From NCBI RefSeq assembly GCF_009455635.1, contig NZ_QPER01000001.1, positions 4,216,001 through 4,280,000 of the forward strand: 64,000 nt of DNA, read 5' to 3'. This document shows, in pieces, positions 1 through 8,893 of the stretch. The stretch's first letter is position 1. The number at the start of each line of letters is the position of its first letter. A model generated the notes under the pieces. It was given only the letters and a program-made list of their open reading frames with translations. It was not told the origin of the DNA and made no database searches. The position numbers and the translations under genes are program-made. The DNA comes from Paraburkholderia agricolaris (GTDB lineage: Bacteria > Pseudomonadota > Gammaproteobacteria > Burkholderiales > Burkholderiaceae).

Positions 1-936
1 GAGCAGCGCCCGATACAGGAACGGCACGGCGTAATCGAGCGCCTTGAACTCCTTGCGCCCGATGATGAGCTTCACGTCGACGCCGCGCCGCGCCGCGAAC
101 ACCAGCGCACGCCGCAGCTTGCGGCCCGGCATGAAGTACGGGTTGGCCAGCAGCACTTCGTTGCGTGCCTGGCCGATCGCAGTCAGATACGCCTTTTCGA
201 TGGCGCGGCGGTTGATCAGGTTGTCGCGCGCGACGAAGGCCACGCAAGGTTGACCGCCGGCCCAGAGCGCCTCGTTGCGATTGCGGCGCCGGCGACGCAG
301 TGTGCCGAGCGACGCCACGGTCTTCGGCCCAAGATCGGGCTGCAGAGATTCCAGAGGCCGATGCCCGAGGCGAATCCGCCGCCATTGCACCTCGAACGCC
401 TCGCGGATATCGGCGACCACGGGCCCTTGCAATTCCACCGCGAAATCCCAGCGCCGGTAAGGCAGCCTCTCACCGTTGTTCTCGTAATCGTCGACGATGT
501 TGATGCCGCCGCAGTAGCCGAACTGATCGTCCACCACCGCGATTTTGCGATGCGTGCGCGAGAAGCCGAAGCGGCCGAACAGATGCGGGTTATAGATGCG
601 GTGGTCGATGCCGGCGAGCGGCCATTCGTTGAACATCGGCAAGCGCGCGGTGCCGATGCCGTCGGTAATCACCCGCACGGTCACGCCGCGCGAGGCAGCG
701 CGCAGCAAAGCCGCGCTGACGGCCTCACCCGCGCTGTCGTCACAGAAGATATAGGTTTCCAGAACCACGTCGCGCTGCGCCGCATCGATACGCTCGATCA
801 ACGCGGCGAAAAACTCGTCGCCGGAACATAGCAGCTTGACCTCGTTACCGCTGGTGAAGCGGTAGCGCTGCCAGTAGCGGCGGCCGAGCAGCGATTGCCG
901 GAGTCGGGCAAAACGGCGCGCGCCGCCGACGCTCAC
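1..936 (-). CDS. clsB: Cardiolipin synthase ClsB-like (phospholipase D superfamily), 3' end outside window
   Basis: Makes cardiolipin by transferring a phosphatidyl group between phospholipids at the inner membrane. My translation of the minus strand is open from base 936 to base 1 (312 codons) and shows the first HxKx4D motif, HRKIAVVD, with H129, K131 and D136, followed by GGINIVDDY. The second HKD copy expected of the family lies beyond the left edge, so the C-terminus cannot be judged. There are no N-terminal membrane helices, which fits ClsB rather than ClsA. The start is GTG at 936, overlapping the nudB stop (GTGA), so the two genes are probably translationally coupled. Family assignment is firm; the ClsB subtype is inferred. 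Confidence 0.9.
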   Translation of the reverse strand, partial: MSVGGARRFARLRQSLLGRRYWQRYRFTSGNEVKLLCSGDEFFAALIERIDAAQRDVVLETYIFCDDSAGEAVSAALLRAASRGVTVRVITDGIGTARLPMFNEWPLAGIDHRIYNPHLFGRFGFSRTHRKIAVVDDQFGYCGGINIVDDYENNGERLPYRRWDFAVELQGPVVADIREAFEVQWRRIRLGHRPLESLQPDLGPKTVASLGTLRRRRRNRNEALWAGGQPCVAFVARDNLINRRAIEKAYLTAIGQARNEVLLANPYFMPGRKLRRALVFAARRGVDVKLIIGRKEFKALDYAVPFLYRALL

Positions 937-1433
937 CGGGCACGCTCCCCGGGCTGGCCATTCAGGCGCCCAGCAAGCCGCTTCGGCAATTGCAGGATCG
1001 CGTCGGCATTCGACGACGAAAAGCAGCGTGAGGCCGCTTCTTCATACGGCAGCCACAGAAACGCGGTGTGCTCGCGCGGCGCGAGCGTCACCTCGATCTG
1101 CTCGGGCACTTCCAGGCTGAACCAGTGCTCGGTGTTGTGAATCACGCCCTCGGCATAGCGATGCCGGAACTGAGGGTAGATCTCATACTCGATCGCATAC
1201 TGCCAGTCGTACAGCGCACTCGGCGGCACCAGCTTGCTGCCGACCACAATGCCGGTTTCCTCGGCCACTTCGCGGGCCGCGGTCTCAATGAAGGGTTCGT
1301 CGATCTGGTCTTTAGAACCGGTCACCGACTGCCAGAAATCCGCGTGATCGGCGCGCCGGATCAACAGCACGTCGAGCGCGGGCGTGTGGATGACAACGAG
1401 TACGGATTGCGGAATCTTCGGCGGTTTCGGCAT
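933..1433 (-). CDS. nudB: Dihydroneopterin triphosphate diphosphatase (Nudix hydrolase)
   Basis: Removes pyrophosphate from dihydroneopterin triphosphate, an early step of folate synthesis. The 166-residue protein begins MPKPPKIPQS and carries a Nudix box at about residues 39-62 (GSKDQID, then REVAEETGI with R54, E55, E58, E59). The spacing between the leading Gly and the first Glu (E46) is one residue longer than the canonical G-x5-E, while E-x7-RE is normal. An upstream in-frame extension to 1592 would run through the aspS terminator hairpin, so ATG at 1433 is preferred. It is followed by clsB with a 3-base overlap. Length agrees with E. coli NudB (150 aa). Confidence 0.88.
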   Translation of the reverse strand: MPKPPKIPQSVLVVIHTPALDVLLIRRADHADFWQSVTGSKDQIDEPFIETAAREVAEETGIVVGSKLVPPSALYDWQYAIEYEIYPQFRHRYAEGVIHNTEHWFSLEVPEQIEVTLAPREHTAFLWLPYEEAASRCFSSSNADAILQLPKRLAGRLNGQPGERAR

Positions 1434-1538
1434 GGCGTAAAAAACTGGGCGCAAAAACTTGCGCGGTACATGTCGGTGGTCGGTTCGGCTAGCGGTCCGG
1501 TGATCGATCGGGACCGGTTGCTTCGACTGTAACGCAAA

Positions 1539-1573
1539 AAACGAAAAAGGCGCATCACGCGCCTTTTTCGTTT
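1539..1573 (-). terminator. Intrinsic terminator downstream of aspS
   Basis: A perfect 15-bp stem (1539-1553 with 1559-1573, loop 1554-1558) has core GGCGC/GCGCC flanked by A and T runs. Read on the minus strand the hairpin ends in a U-rich tract, so it stops aspS transcripts and separates aspS from nudB-clsB. The A/T symmetry would also allow function on the plus strand. Confidence 0.85.
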
Positions 1574-1637
1574 GCTTCTCCGTGTACCTCATGCGGCCAT
1601 ATTCAGGCCGCTTCGGTTTGCTCCGGTTTGCTTCGGC

Positions 1638-3437
1638 TTAGACCTTCGGTTCCGGCTGGCGCAGACGGATGTGCAATTCGCGCAGCTGGCGCTCGTCCAC
1701 TTCACTCGGCGCCTGCGTGAGCAGACACTGCGCGCGTTGCGTCTTCGGGAACGCGATCACGTCGCGAATCGAATCGGCGCCGGCCATCATCGTGATGATG
1801 CGGTCCAGACCGAATGCGATACCACCGTGCGGCGGCGCGCCGTATTGCAGCGCGTCGAGCAGGAAGCCGAACTTGGCTTGCGCTTCTTCCGCGCCGATCT
1901 TCAGCGCGCGGAACACCTTGCTCTGCACTTCTTCACGGTGGATACGCACAGAACCGCCGCCGATTTCCCAGCCGTTCAACACCATGTCGTAAGCCTTGGC
2001 GAGACAGCGCGCCGGATCCGTTTCCAGATACTCGAGGTGCTCGTCTTTCGGGCTCGTGAACGGGTGATGCGCGGCGACGTAGCGGTTGTCTTCCTCGTCG
2101 TACTCGAACATCGGGAAGTCGATCACCCACAGCGGCTTCCAGCCGGATTCGACCAGGCCGTTGGCCTTGCCGAATTCCGAATGACCGATCTTCAGACGCA
2201 GTGCGCCCAGGCTGTCGTTCACCACTTTCGCGCGATCCGCCGCGAAGAAGATGATGTCGCCGTCTTGCGCGCCGGTGCGCTCGATGATCGCCTTGACCGC
2301 TTCGTCGTGCAGGTTCTTGACGATCGGGCTTTGCAGACCGTCACGGCCCTTTGCCACTTCGTTGACCTTGATCCACGCGAGACCCTTCGCGCCGTAGATA
2401 CGCACGAATTCCGTGTAGCTGTCGATGTCGCCACGCGAGAGTTCGCCGCCCTTCGGCACGCGGATCGCCGCGACGCGGCCGTCTTTCGTGTTGGCCGGCG
2501 TGCTGAACACCTTGAAGTCGACGTCTTTAACTGCGTCCGTCAAGTCGGTGAATTCGAGCTTCACGCGCAGGTCCGGCTTGTCCGAACCGAAACGGCGCAT
2601 GGCTTCCGAGTACTCCATGACCGGGAATTTCTCGGCCAGTTCGACGCCGATCGTTTCCTTGAACACGTGACGGATCATCGCTTCGAACAGATCGCGAATT
2701 TCCTGTTCCGACAGGAACGAGGTTTCACAGTCGATCTGCGTGAATTCCGGCTGGCGGTCGGCGCGCAGGTCTTCGTCGCGGAAGCACTTGACGATCTGGT
2801 AGTAGCGATCGAAGTTCGCCACCATCAGCAACTGCTTGAACAGTTGCGGCGATTGCGGCAGCGCGAAGAACTGGCCCGGGTTGGTGCGCGACGGCACGAG
2901 GTAGTCGCGCGCGCCTTCCGGCGTGCTCTTGGTGAGCATCGGCGTTTCGATGTCGATGAAGCCCAGCGAGTCGAGGTACTTGCGCACTTCGATCGCGACG
3001 CGGTAACGCAGACGCAGGTTGTGCTGCATCTGCGGACGGCGCAGGTCGAGCACACGGTGCGTGAGGCGCGTGGTTTCCGACAGGTTGTCGTCGTCGAGCT
3101 GGAACGGCGGCGTGATCGAAGGGTTCAGCACGATCAGCTCGTGGCACAGCACTTCGATCTTGCCGCTCTTGAGCGAAGCGTTCGTGGTGCCTTCCGGACG
3201 AGCACGAACCACGCCCTTGATCTGCAGACAGAACTCGTTGCGCACGCCTTCGGCCGTCTTGAACATTTCCGCGCGATCCGGATCGCAGACGACCTGAACG
3301 AGGCCTTCGCGGTCGCGCAGGTCGATGAAGATGACGCCGCCATGGTCACGGCGGCGGCTTACCCAGCCGCACAGCGAGACAGATTGGCCCAGCAGTTCTT
3401 CGGTCACCAGACCGCAGTATTCAGATCTCATCGACAT
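1638..3437 (-). CDS. aspS: Aspartyl-tRNA synthetase
   Basis: Class II aminoacyl-tRNA synthetase charging tRNA-Asp; cytoplasmic. The 599-residue product starts [10 protein letters not shown] and has an N-terminal OB-fold anticodon-binding domain (about 15-105), the class II catalytic core with motif 2 around [18 protein letters not shown], the bacterial GAD insert domain (about 285-430) and motif 3 near the C-terminus ([13 protein letters not shown]). A longer frame to 3482 lacks homology in its first 15 residues; ATG 3437 or 3431 is the likely start. It lies downstream of fmdB and the DUF502 gene on the same strand, a common order in Burkholderiaceae, and ends at a strong terminator. Whether this enzyme is discriminating or non-discriminating (also charging tRNA-Asn) cannot be decided from this window. 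Confidence 0.97.
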   Translation of the reverse strand: MSMRSEYCGLVTEELLGQSVSLCGWVSRRRDHGGVIFIDLRDREGLVQVVCDPDRAEMFKTAEGVRNEFCLQIKGVVRARPEGTTNASLKSGKIEVLCHELIVLNPSITPPFQLDDDNLSETTRLTHRVLDLRRPQMQHNLRLRYRVAIEVRKYLDSLGFIDIETPMLTKSTPEGARDYLVPSRTNPGQFFALPQSPQLFKQLLMVANFDRYYQIVKCFRDEDLRADRQPEFTQIDCETSFLSEQEIRDLFEAMIRHVFKETIGVELAEKFPVMEYSEAMRRFGSDKPDLRVKLEFTDLTDAVKDVDFKVFSTPANTKDGRVAAIRVPKGGELSRGDIDSYTEFVRIYGAKGLAWIKVNEVAKGRDGLQSPIVKNLHDEAVKAIIERTGAQDGDIIFFAADRAKVVNDSLGALRLKIGHSEFGKANGLVESGWKPLWVIDFPMFEYDEEDNRYVAAHHPFTSPKDEHLEYLETDPARCLAKAYDMVLNGWEIGGGSVRIHREEVQSKVFRALKIGAEEAQAKFGFLLDALQYGAPPHGGIAFGLDRIITMMAGADSIRDVIAFPKTQRAQCLLTQAPSEVDERQLRELHIRLRQPEPKV

Positions 3438-3514
3438 GATGTTTGTCTTTCGTTTTGCATTAGTTGAACGGGCGCGCAGCAATCAAACACGGTTTGAAGC
3501 GCTGCGCACCGGCA

Positions 3515-4168
3515 TTACAGCGGAGGCTCGACTGTCGTGCGGCGCACCGGCGCCGGCGGCGCGGACGGCGCCACGACGCCCATCGAGACGATGTACTTGA
3601 GCGCGGCGTCGACTGTCATGTCGAGTTCGATCACTTCGCTCTTGGGCACCATCAGGAAGAAGCCGGACGTTGGATTCGGCGTAGTCGGCACATACACGCT
3701 GACGTGATCTTCTTTCAGGTGGTTGAGCACGTCGCCGCCCGGAATACCGGTCAGAAACGCGATCGTATAGGAGCCGCGGCGCGGATACTCGATCAGGAGC
3801 GCCTTGCGAAACGCATTGCCGCTGCTCGACAACAAAGTGTCCGACACCTGCTTCACGCTGGTGTAGATCGGGCCGACCACCGGAATGTGCGCGACCACGA
3901 CTTCCCACCACTTCACGAGCTTCTGGCCGATGAAGTTTTGCGTCAACAGACCGACGACAAAGATGAACGCCAGCGTAAGGACCGCGCCGAGGCCCGGCAA
4001 ACGGAAGCCGAACAGGCGCTCCGGTTGCCATGCGCTCGGCAGCAGCAGCAGCGTCTGGTCCATCGTGCCGATGATCAGGCCGAGCACCCACAGTGTGATA
4101 GCCAGAGGCACCAGCACCAGCAGGCCAGTCAGGAACACCGATTTGAGCGTCGTTTTTTTCGTCGTCAT
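3515..4168 (-). CDS. DUF502 family inner-membrane protein
   Basis: Conserved membrane protein of unknown function; the family is widespread and often sits beside aspS and fmdB in beta-proteobacteria. The 217-residue product (start MTTKKTTLKS at 4168) has two hydrophobic segments, about residues 10-32 (VFLTGLLVLVPLAITL) and 60-80 (LPGLGAVLTLAFIFVVGLL), then the soluble part with the family signature IPVVGPIYTSVKQVSDTL and GIPGGD. The C-terminus is Pro-rich (PSAPPAPVRR). It is 75 bp from fmdB upstream and 77 bp from aspS downstream, consistent with one operon. No catalytic residues are recognised. Confidence 0.85.
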   Translation of the reverse strand: MTTKKTTLKSVFLTGLLVLVPLAITLWVLGLIIGTMDQTLLLLPSAWQPERLFGFRLPGLGAVLTLAFIFVVGLLTQNFIGQKLVKWWEVVVAHIPVVGPIYTSVKQVSDTLLSSSGNAFRKALLIEYPRRGSYTIAFLTGIPGGDVLNHLKEDHVSVYVPTTPNPTSGFFLMVPKSEVIELDMTVDAALKYIVSMGVVAPSAPPAPVRRTTVEPPL

Positions 4169-4243
4169 GTGTACCGCCAGAAAGCCGCGCAAGCCGGTAT
4201 CCGACGCGCGGCGTGTGCGCCGCCCGCGAGGGCGGCAGACCTA

Positions 4244-4648
4244 CTAGGCGCTGCCGGAACCGCTCGAACTCGTCGATGCGGCGGGTGCGGCAGCAGGCGC
4301 GGCAGGCGTTGCGGCTGCGCCCGATGAAGCGGCGGCGGCCGTGCCGTTGGCCGAAGCCGTGTCGGATTTCGCTGCGCCGTCATTGCCGGCTGCGGCGTTT
4401 TCGCCCGAATTCGCATTCGAGCCGCCATTCGCGTCGGGCTTGGCCGACGCGCTCGCGCCAGCATTACCGCCGCGGAAATCGGTTACATACCAGCCGGAGC
4501 CCTTCAACTGGAAACCGGCTGCAGTCACCTGCTTGCGAAATGTGTCTTTTCCGCACTCGGGACACTGCGTCAACTGGGGGTCGCTCATCTTCTGAAGCAC
4601 GTCCTTCCCGAAGCCGCATGACTCGCAACGATAAGCGTAGATCGGCAT
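4244..4648 (-). CDS. FmdB family zinc-ribbon protein
   Basis: Small putative regulatory protein with an N-terminal zinc ribbon: C8-x2-C11 and C29-x2-C32 in MPIYAYRCESCG and CPECG. After about residue 65 the 134-residue protein becomes an Ala/Gly/Ser/Asn-rich low-complexity tail, longer than the zinc domain itself and unlikely to fold. The function of the family is not established (named after an amidase-operon regulator). It is the first gene of the fmdB-DUF502-aspS group; a perfect -10 hexamer lies 46 bp upstream. The tail is typical of Burkholderiaceae members as I recall them, which is inference. Confidence 0.85.
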   Translation of the reverse strand: MPIYAYRCESCGFGKDVLQKMSDPQLTQCPECGKDTFRKQVTAAGFQLKGSGWYVTDFRGGNAGASASAKPDANGGSNANSGENAAAGNDGAAKSDTASANGTAAAASSGAAATPAAPAAAPAASTSSSGSGSA

Positions 4649-4693
4649 GAACTTTTCCCTACTGAAATCTTGTAAACGCTTGCAAAGCCTTGA

Positions 4694-4699
4694 ATTATA
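4694..4699 (-). promoter_or_regulatory. Candidate -10 element for fmdB-DUF502-aspS
   Basis: Minus-strand TATAAT preceded by GGC. No convincing -35 is visible at 16-18 bp; the nearest weak match is TTCACG about 20 bp upstream. The implied start is about 38 nt from the fmdB ATG. Confidence 0.4.
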
Positions 4700-4818
4700 G
4701 CCGCATATGGCTAGTCGCCCGTGAATTTCAGGGACAAACGCCGGACGCAGCCGCCGTCCACGTAAATGGGGGCGGCTGCTATCGAATCAAGTGCGCCTCG
4801 AACATGGTGACGCCGCGC

Positions 4819-5442
4819 TCAACCACGGCGGCGCCAGGTCATCCAGCGCTCGCGGCCGGCAAACACGGCAATCGAGTCGCTCACAGCCTCATCTTCGATC
4901 AGATCGAAATGCGGCATGAGCAACGCGTCGAGCTCGGCACGCTCGATGCCGAACGGTGGCCCTTTTGGCGTCGCACCCATGAAATAGAAACCTGCCAGCA
5001 ACGCACCCGCCGGTAACAATTCCGCCATCCGTTGCGCGTAGTCTGCGCGGCGCGCCAACGGCAACGCGCAAAGGAACGCGCGCTCGTAGACCCATGCTGG
5101 CGTGAACGGCGGTTCGTAAGTGAAAAAGTCGGCCTGCTCGACCAGTTGCGCATGCTGCGCGCCCAGTTGCTCGCGCGCCGCAGCCACGGCGGCTGGTGAG
5201 AAATCGATCGCTCGAACCGGATTGCCCTGCTCGGCCAGCCAGAGCGCCTCGTAGGCACTGCCGCAGCCCGGAATCAGCACGGCGCCGCCGCTGTGCCTGC
5301 TGGCGAAAGATTGGAACGCGGACGGCACGCCGGCCTGATCCCACGGCATGAAATGGCGTTCGAAGCGTTCGTCCCAGAACTCAGGCGAGTTGGGATCGCG
5401 GCTCGCGAAATCAGGCGCGGAGGGCTGGGTGGGATCGCTCAT
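4819..5442 (-). CDS. TPMT-family SAM-dependent methyltransferase
   Basis: Class I methyltransferase resembling bacterial thiopurine S-methyltransferases. The 207-residue protein (start MSDPTQPSAP) has the TPMT-like N-terminus PEFWDERFERHFMPWD at 20-35 and SAM motif I, LIPGCGSAYEALWL, at 56-69, followed by AIDFS (79-82). The physiological substrate is unknown; relatives methylate thiopurines, selenium or tellurium compounds. Start ATG 5442 is preceded by GAGG; a longer frame upstream would overlap ubiB. It lies 29 bp after ubiB and may be co-transcribed, but no link to ubiquinone synthesis is visible in the protein. Confidence 0.8.
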   Translation of the reverse strand: MSDPTQPSAPDFASRDPNSPEFWDERFERHFMPWDQAGVPSAFQSFASRHSGGAVLIPGCGSAYEALWLAEQGNPVRAIDFSPAAVAAAREQLGAQHAQLVEQADFFTYEPPFTPAWVYERAFLCALPLARRADYAQRMAELLPAGALLAGFYFMGATPKGPPFGIERAELDALLMPHFDLIEDEAVSDSIAVFAGRERWMTWRRRG

Positions 5443-5471
5443 GGGAGGCCTCGTCAGGATCTGGATCGAAA

Positions 5472-7049
5472 TTAGGCGCCGTAGGCGAAGGCCAGAAACG
5501 CCCGCGCCGCCACCGCGCCGACGCCAACCGCCACGCCGAACAGCAGCAACCCTTGCAGCAACCGGTTGGTGCGCTTCTGCTCCAGCAGGATCTGGCGAAT
5601 CATCTCGTCGTTCGCGCCGCGCGCGTTGTCGTGACGCTCGGCCAGCACGTGATGAATCAGGCGCGGCAACTGCGGCAACGTCTTGCTCCACTGCGGCGCT
5701 TCGATCTTCAGCCGCTCGTACCAGCCGCGCAGACCGATCTGCTCGTTCATCCAGCGTTCGAGATAGGGCTTGGCCGTCTTCCACAAGTCCAGTTCAGGAT
5801 CGAGCGAGCGGCCGAGCCCTTCCACGTTAAGCATGGTTTTTTGCAGCAGCACCAGTTGCGGCTGGATTTCCACATTGAAGCGGCGCGAGGTCGAGAACAG
5901 GCGCATCAACACCTGGCCGAGCGAAATATCCTTCAATGCGCGATCGAAATAGGGCTCGCACACCGCGCGGATCGCACTTTCCAGTTCTTCGACCCGAGTA
6001 GTAGGCGGCACCCAGCCGGACTCCAGATGCAGCGTGGCCACGCGGTGGTAGTCACGCTTGAAGAAAGCGAGGAAATTCTGCGCGAGATAGTTTTTGTCGA
6101 AATCCGACAGCGCGCCGATGATGCCGAAGTCGAGCGCGATATAGCGGCCAAAGTGCGCCGGATCGAGGCTCACCTGAATGTTGCCCGGGTGCATGTCGGC
6201 GTGGAAAAAGCCGTCGCGGAAGACCTGGGTGAAGAAAATTTCGACGCCTTCGCGCGCCAGCTTCGGAATATCGACACCCGCCGCGCGCAGCGTTTCCACC
6301 TGGCTGATCGGCACGCCGACCATGCGTTCCATCACCAGCACCGTGGGCGTGCAGAACTCCCAGTACATTTCCGGCACCAGCAGCAGATCGAGCCCGGCAA
6401 AGTTGCGGCGCAACTGGCTGCCGTTGGCCGCTTCGCGCATCAGATCGAGTTCGTCGTGCAGATACTTGTCGAATTCGGCCACCACCTCGCGCGGCTTGAG
6501 TCGCTTGCCATCGGCCCACAGGCGCTCGGCCCACACCGCGATATCGCGCAGCAACGCCAGGTCGGAGTCGATCACCGGCAGCATATTCGGCCGCAGCACC
6601 TTCACGGCGACCGCCTTGCCGGCGTGCTGCCCCGCTTTCACCTTCGCAAAGTGAACCTGCGCGATAGACGCGCTCGCCACCGGCACCCGCTCGAAATCGT
6701 CGAACAGCACGTCGACCGGCGCGCCGAGCGACTTCTCGACCAGTCCGATCGCCACCGCCGAATCGAACGGTGGGACCTGATCCTGCAGCTTGGCCAGTTC
6801 ATTGGCGATATCGACCGGCAGCAGATCGCGCCGCGTAGACAGCACCTGGCCGAACTTGACGAAGATTGGCCCGAGACTTTCGAGCGCGAGCCGCAAACGC
6901 ACGCCCGGTGGCGCGTCAAACTTGCGGCCGATGGTGGTGATACGCAGCAATAGACGCACACGCCGGTCGTTGACACGGCTGAGCATCATCTCATCGAGAC
7001 CGAATCGGATGACCGTGAAGAAAATCTTGAGGAAACGCAGAAAACGCAT
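5472..7049 (-). CDS. ubiB: UbiB, ABC1/ADCK atypical kinase of ubiquinone biosynthesis
   Basis: Atypical kinase/ATPase required for ubiquinone synthesis, acting with the Ubi complex at the inner membrane. The 525-residue protein shows the KxGQ-type motif [16 protein letters not shown] (about 63-78), the ATP-binding lysine region [15 protein letters not shown] and LDFGIIG of the kinase-like core, and two C-terminal hydrophobic helices (about 496-523, [19 protein letters not shown]) that anchor it. Length matches E. coli UbiB (546 aa). It follows ubiJ by 15 bp, the ubiE-ubiJ-ubiB order known from gamma-proteobacteria, here with a Tim44-like gene inserted between ubiE and ubiJ. Confidence 0.97.
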   Translation of the reverse strand: MRFLRFLKIFFTVIRFGLDEMMLSRVNDRRVRLLLRITTIGRKFDAPPGVRLRLALESLGPIFVKFGQVLSTRRDLLPVDIANELAKLQDQVPPFDSAVAIGLVEKSLGAPVDVLFDDFERVPVASASIAQVHFAKVKAGQHAGKAVAVKVLRPNMLPVIDSDLALLRDIAVWAERLWADGKRLKPREVVAEFDKYLHDELDLMREAANGSQLRRNFAGLDLLLVPEMYWEFCTPTVLVMERMVGVPISQVETLRAAGVDIPKLAREGVEIFFTQVFRDGFFHADMHPGNIQVSLDPAHFGRYIALDFGIIGALSDFDKNYLAQNFLAFFKRDYHRVATLHLESGWVPPTTRVEELESAIRAVCEPYFDRALKDISLGQVLMRLFSTSRRFNVEIQPQLVLLQKTMLNVEGLGRSLDPELDLWKTAKPYLERWMNEQIGLRGWYERLKIEAPQWSKTLPQLPRLIHHVLAERHDNARGANDEMIRQILLEQKRTNRLLQGLLLFGVAVGVGAVAARAFLAFAYGA

Positions 7050-7064
7050 AGTTATGCCCAGTGA

Positions 7065-7709
7065 CTAGCGCGTGCCGCGCGACGTGGCGGCGCCGCCCGG
7101 CGCATTGGCGCCGTGGGCTTCGACCTTCTGTTCAAGACGCTCGATGCGCTTTTCCACTCGCGCCAAAGCGTCGCGGGCGCGGGCCAATTCGGCGTTGAAA
7201 TCTTCCAGCGCGACGCGCCGTACCAGTTGCGGATTTTCGTCGAGAAGATATTCGGCGGCGGTGTCGAGCAGGTTGCGCCCGGTACGCCGCGCATGTTCGC
7301 CAACCGTACGCACGACCGACGCGACCCGCCACGCCGGACCGTCACCGATCAGCTTCGCCAGATCCTCTTCCGGCTCCCAGCGCAGATGCTCGGCGAGCCT
7401 GGCGATCACAGTCGCAAATTCGGCGTCGCCGTCGATCTTCACGTGCTTCATCACCGCCGCCTGGCCGCCTTGCATGAAGGCCGGCAGCGCGTCGGACGGT
7501 ACCGAGATGGTCACGTCGAACTGTTGCGTATCGGTTTCGCCGACGGCGCCCAGATAGCCGTCCGGTTGCACCAGCAGCATCAGCGTGACCGGCGGGCAGG
7601 ACAGTCTGGCGGTCTTGCCCGCGTACGGGGCGAGGCGCTCTCGAGCCCACGATTCGCGGGCGAGCAGGTGATTGACGGCAGCAGCGAAGGGCTTGGCGGC
7701 GAGGGTCAT
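7065..7709 (-). CDS. ubiJ: UbiJ, SCP2-domain ubiquinone biosynthesis accessory factor
   Basis: Accessory protein that with UbiK is thought to present ubiquinone precursors to the hydroxylases. The 214-residue product begins MTLAAKPFAAAVNHLLARE, has an SCP2-like domain in roughly residues 20-115 and a C-terminal helix predicted as coiled coil (RDALARVEKRIERLEQKV, about 178-195). An upstream TTG at 7721 is possible but ATG 7709 fits the family. The start codon lies only 14 nt after the T-tract of an intrinsic terminator, and no clear Shine-Dalgarno sequence is present. It is followed closely by ubiB. Confidence 0.88.
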   Translation of the reverse strand: MTLAAKPFAAAVNHLLARESWARERLAPYAGKTARLSCPPVTLMLLVQPDGYLGAVGETDTQQFDVTISVPSDALPAFMQGGQAAVMKHVKIDGDAEFATVIARLAEHLRWEPEEDLAKLIGDGPAWRVASVVRTVGEHARRTGRNLLDTAAEYLLDENPQLVRRVALEDFNAELARARDALARVEKRIERLEQKVEAHGANAPGGAATSRGTR

Positions 7710-7722
7710 TGAGAGTGGCAAG

Positions 7723-7757
7723 AAAAAACCCGCGCGGGCGAGGTGCCCGCGCGGGTT
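7723..7757 (-). terminator. Intrinsic terminator between Tim44-like gene and ubiJ
   Basis: A 13-bp perfect GC-rich stem (7727-7739 with 7745-7757, loop 7740-7744) is followed on the minus strand by six T. It would end transcripts of the Tim44-like gene, and its T-tract ends 14 nt before the ubiJ ATG, so ubiJ-ubiB expression needs read-through or a promoter in the hairpin region. Confidence 0.85.
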
Positions 7758-7862
7758 CCTATTGTAACGTCCGTTCGCTTCGCGGCCTGCTATGCCGAAC
7801 GGCCAATGCTGTGTGCGAAGTCAGGGTTCGCAGCGCTGCCCCGGCTTTGTCTCGCGGCAACT

Positions 7863-8855
7863 TTAGTGCTGCACCACTTGCTGGATACCGGCCAGCAGCC
7901 AGCCTTCACCCGGCCGGTTCGACTTCGTCAGGTTCCACACTTCGACGAACGGCTCAGCCGCCGCACCCGCCGATTCACGGATCAGGCCGGAGAAGCGCAC
8001 GCTGGCGAAGTACTCGGTCGCACGTTCTTCAACGCCCAGCAACTCCGCATTCAGTTGCACCACGTCCGTCTGATTGGACTCGGCGCCGCGCGACGACAGA
8101 TCGACCTTTACTTCGGCGAACATTTCCGGCGTGGTGAATTCACGGATGTCTTCCGTGTTGCCGACGTCCCACGCGGCTTGCAGGCGCACGAAGTACACCT
8201 TGGCGTTGCGCAGGAACGCGTCCGAATCAAAGCCGGCCGGCACGACCGGGGCGGTATTGATCGACGGCGTGCTCAGCGGGTTGCCTTGCGGTTCGAGGTA
8301 GGAGCCCGTGGGCGGAGCGGTATAACGCGGTTCCTGCGTGTAGCCGGTACCACCCGCATTCAGCGACGGCGAGCCGCCGGCGTAGGCCGGTTGAGCCGTG
8401 TCGCGTTTGCGGCCCATGAAACGGCGGATCAGCCAGATGCCGATCATCGCGAGCACCGCAATCACAATGATGTTGGCCATGGCGCCGGCGAATGCGCCGC
8501 CCAGACCGAAGTGCGACAACAGCGCCGCGATACCGAGACCGGCCGCAAGACCGGCGATCGGTCCGAGCCAGCGCGAGCGGTTAGGCGCCGCCGCAGGTGT
8601 CGGCGCAGGAGCCGGTGCCGGCTGCGCGCGCTGCTGCATCGCCTGATTGCTTTGGGAAGGTTGCGACGGGGTCGATTGTTGCTGAACCGTGTTCGACTGA
8701 CGGCCAATACTACGGCCACCGCCCATGCGGCGAGCTTCCGCATCGAGCGAGGCGAGAGAGCCGGCCATGATCAGACCGACCATCGCGATCAGTCCGATTC
8801 TTCTCACCAACGACCGCCCAACCTTACGGGGAGATAACACACCTGAATCGGACAT
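7863..8855 (-). CDS. Tim44-like domain protein, exported or membrane-anchored
   Basis: The 330-residue protein has a signal-like hydrophobic segment at about 19-37 (IGLIAMVGLIMAGSLASL) with a possible AEA signal-peptidase site, a low-complexity Gln/Ser/Ala/Pro linker, two further hydrophobic stretches around residues 110-160 (GLAAGLGIAALL, MANIIVIAVLAMIGIWLI), and a C-terminal Tim44-like domain in roughly the last 140 residues (DAFLRNAKVYFVRLQAAWD). Tim44 domains are structurally related to NTF2-like folds; the bacterial role is unknown. The start ATG 8855 is preceded by AAGGAAAG. It lies 38 bp after ubiE and ends at its own terminator before ubiJ. Confidence 0.85.
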   Translation of the reverse strand: MSDSGVLSPRKVGRSLVRRIGLIAMVGLIMAGSLASLDAEARRMGGGRSIGRQSNTVQQQSTPSQPSQSNQAMQQRAQPAPAPAPTPAAAPNRSRWLGPIAGLAAGLGIAALLSHFGLGGAFAGAMANIIVIAVLAMIGIWLIRRFMGRKRDTAQPAYAGGSPSLNAGGTGYTQEPRYTAPPTGSYLEPQGNPLSTPSINTAPVVPAGFDSDAFLRNAKVYFVRLQAAWDVGNTEDIREFTTPEMFAEVKVDLSSRGAESNQTDVVQLNAELLGVEERATEYFASVRFSGLIRESAGAAAEPFVEVWNLTKSNRPGEGWLLAGIQQVVQH

Positions 8856-8893
8856 TTTCGTACTTTCCTTTAAAAATCGATGGGTTAGGGACC

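Noticed and set aside
1572..3467. A 631-codon plus-strand frame opposite aspS (likewise 10652-14623 opposite the FAD/Fe-S gene and 42747-45479 opposite nrdA)
   Set aside because: Arg/Leu/Val-rich antisense shadows of strongly coding genes in GC-rich DNA; no domains, and the minus-strand proteins are recognised families.
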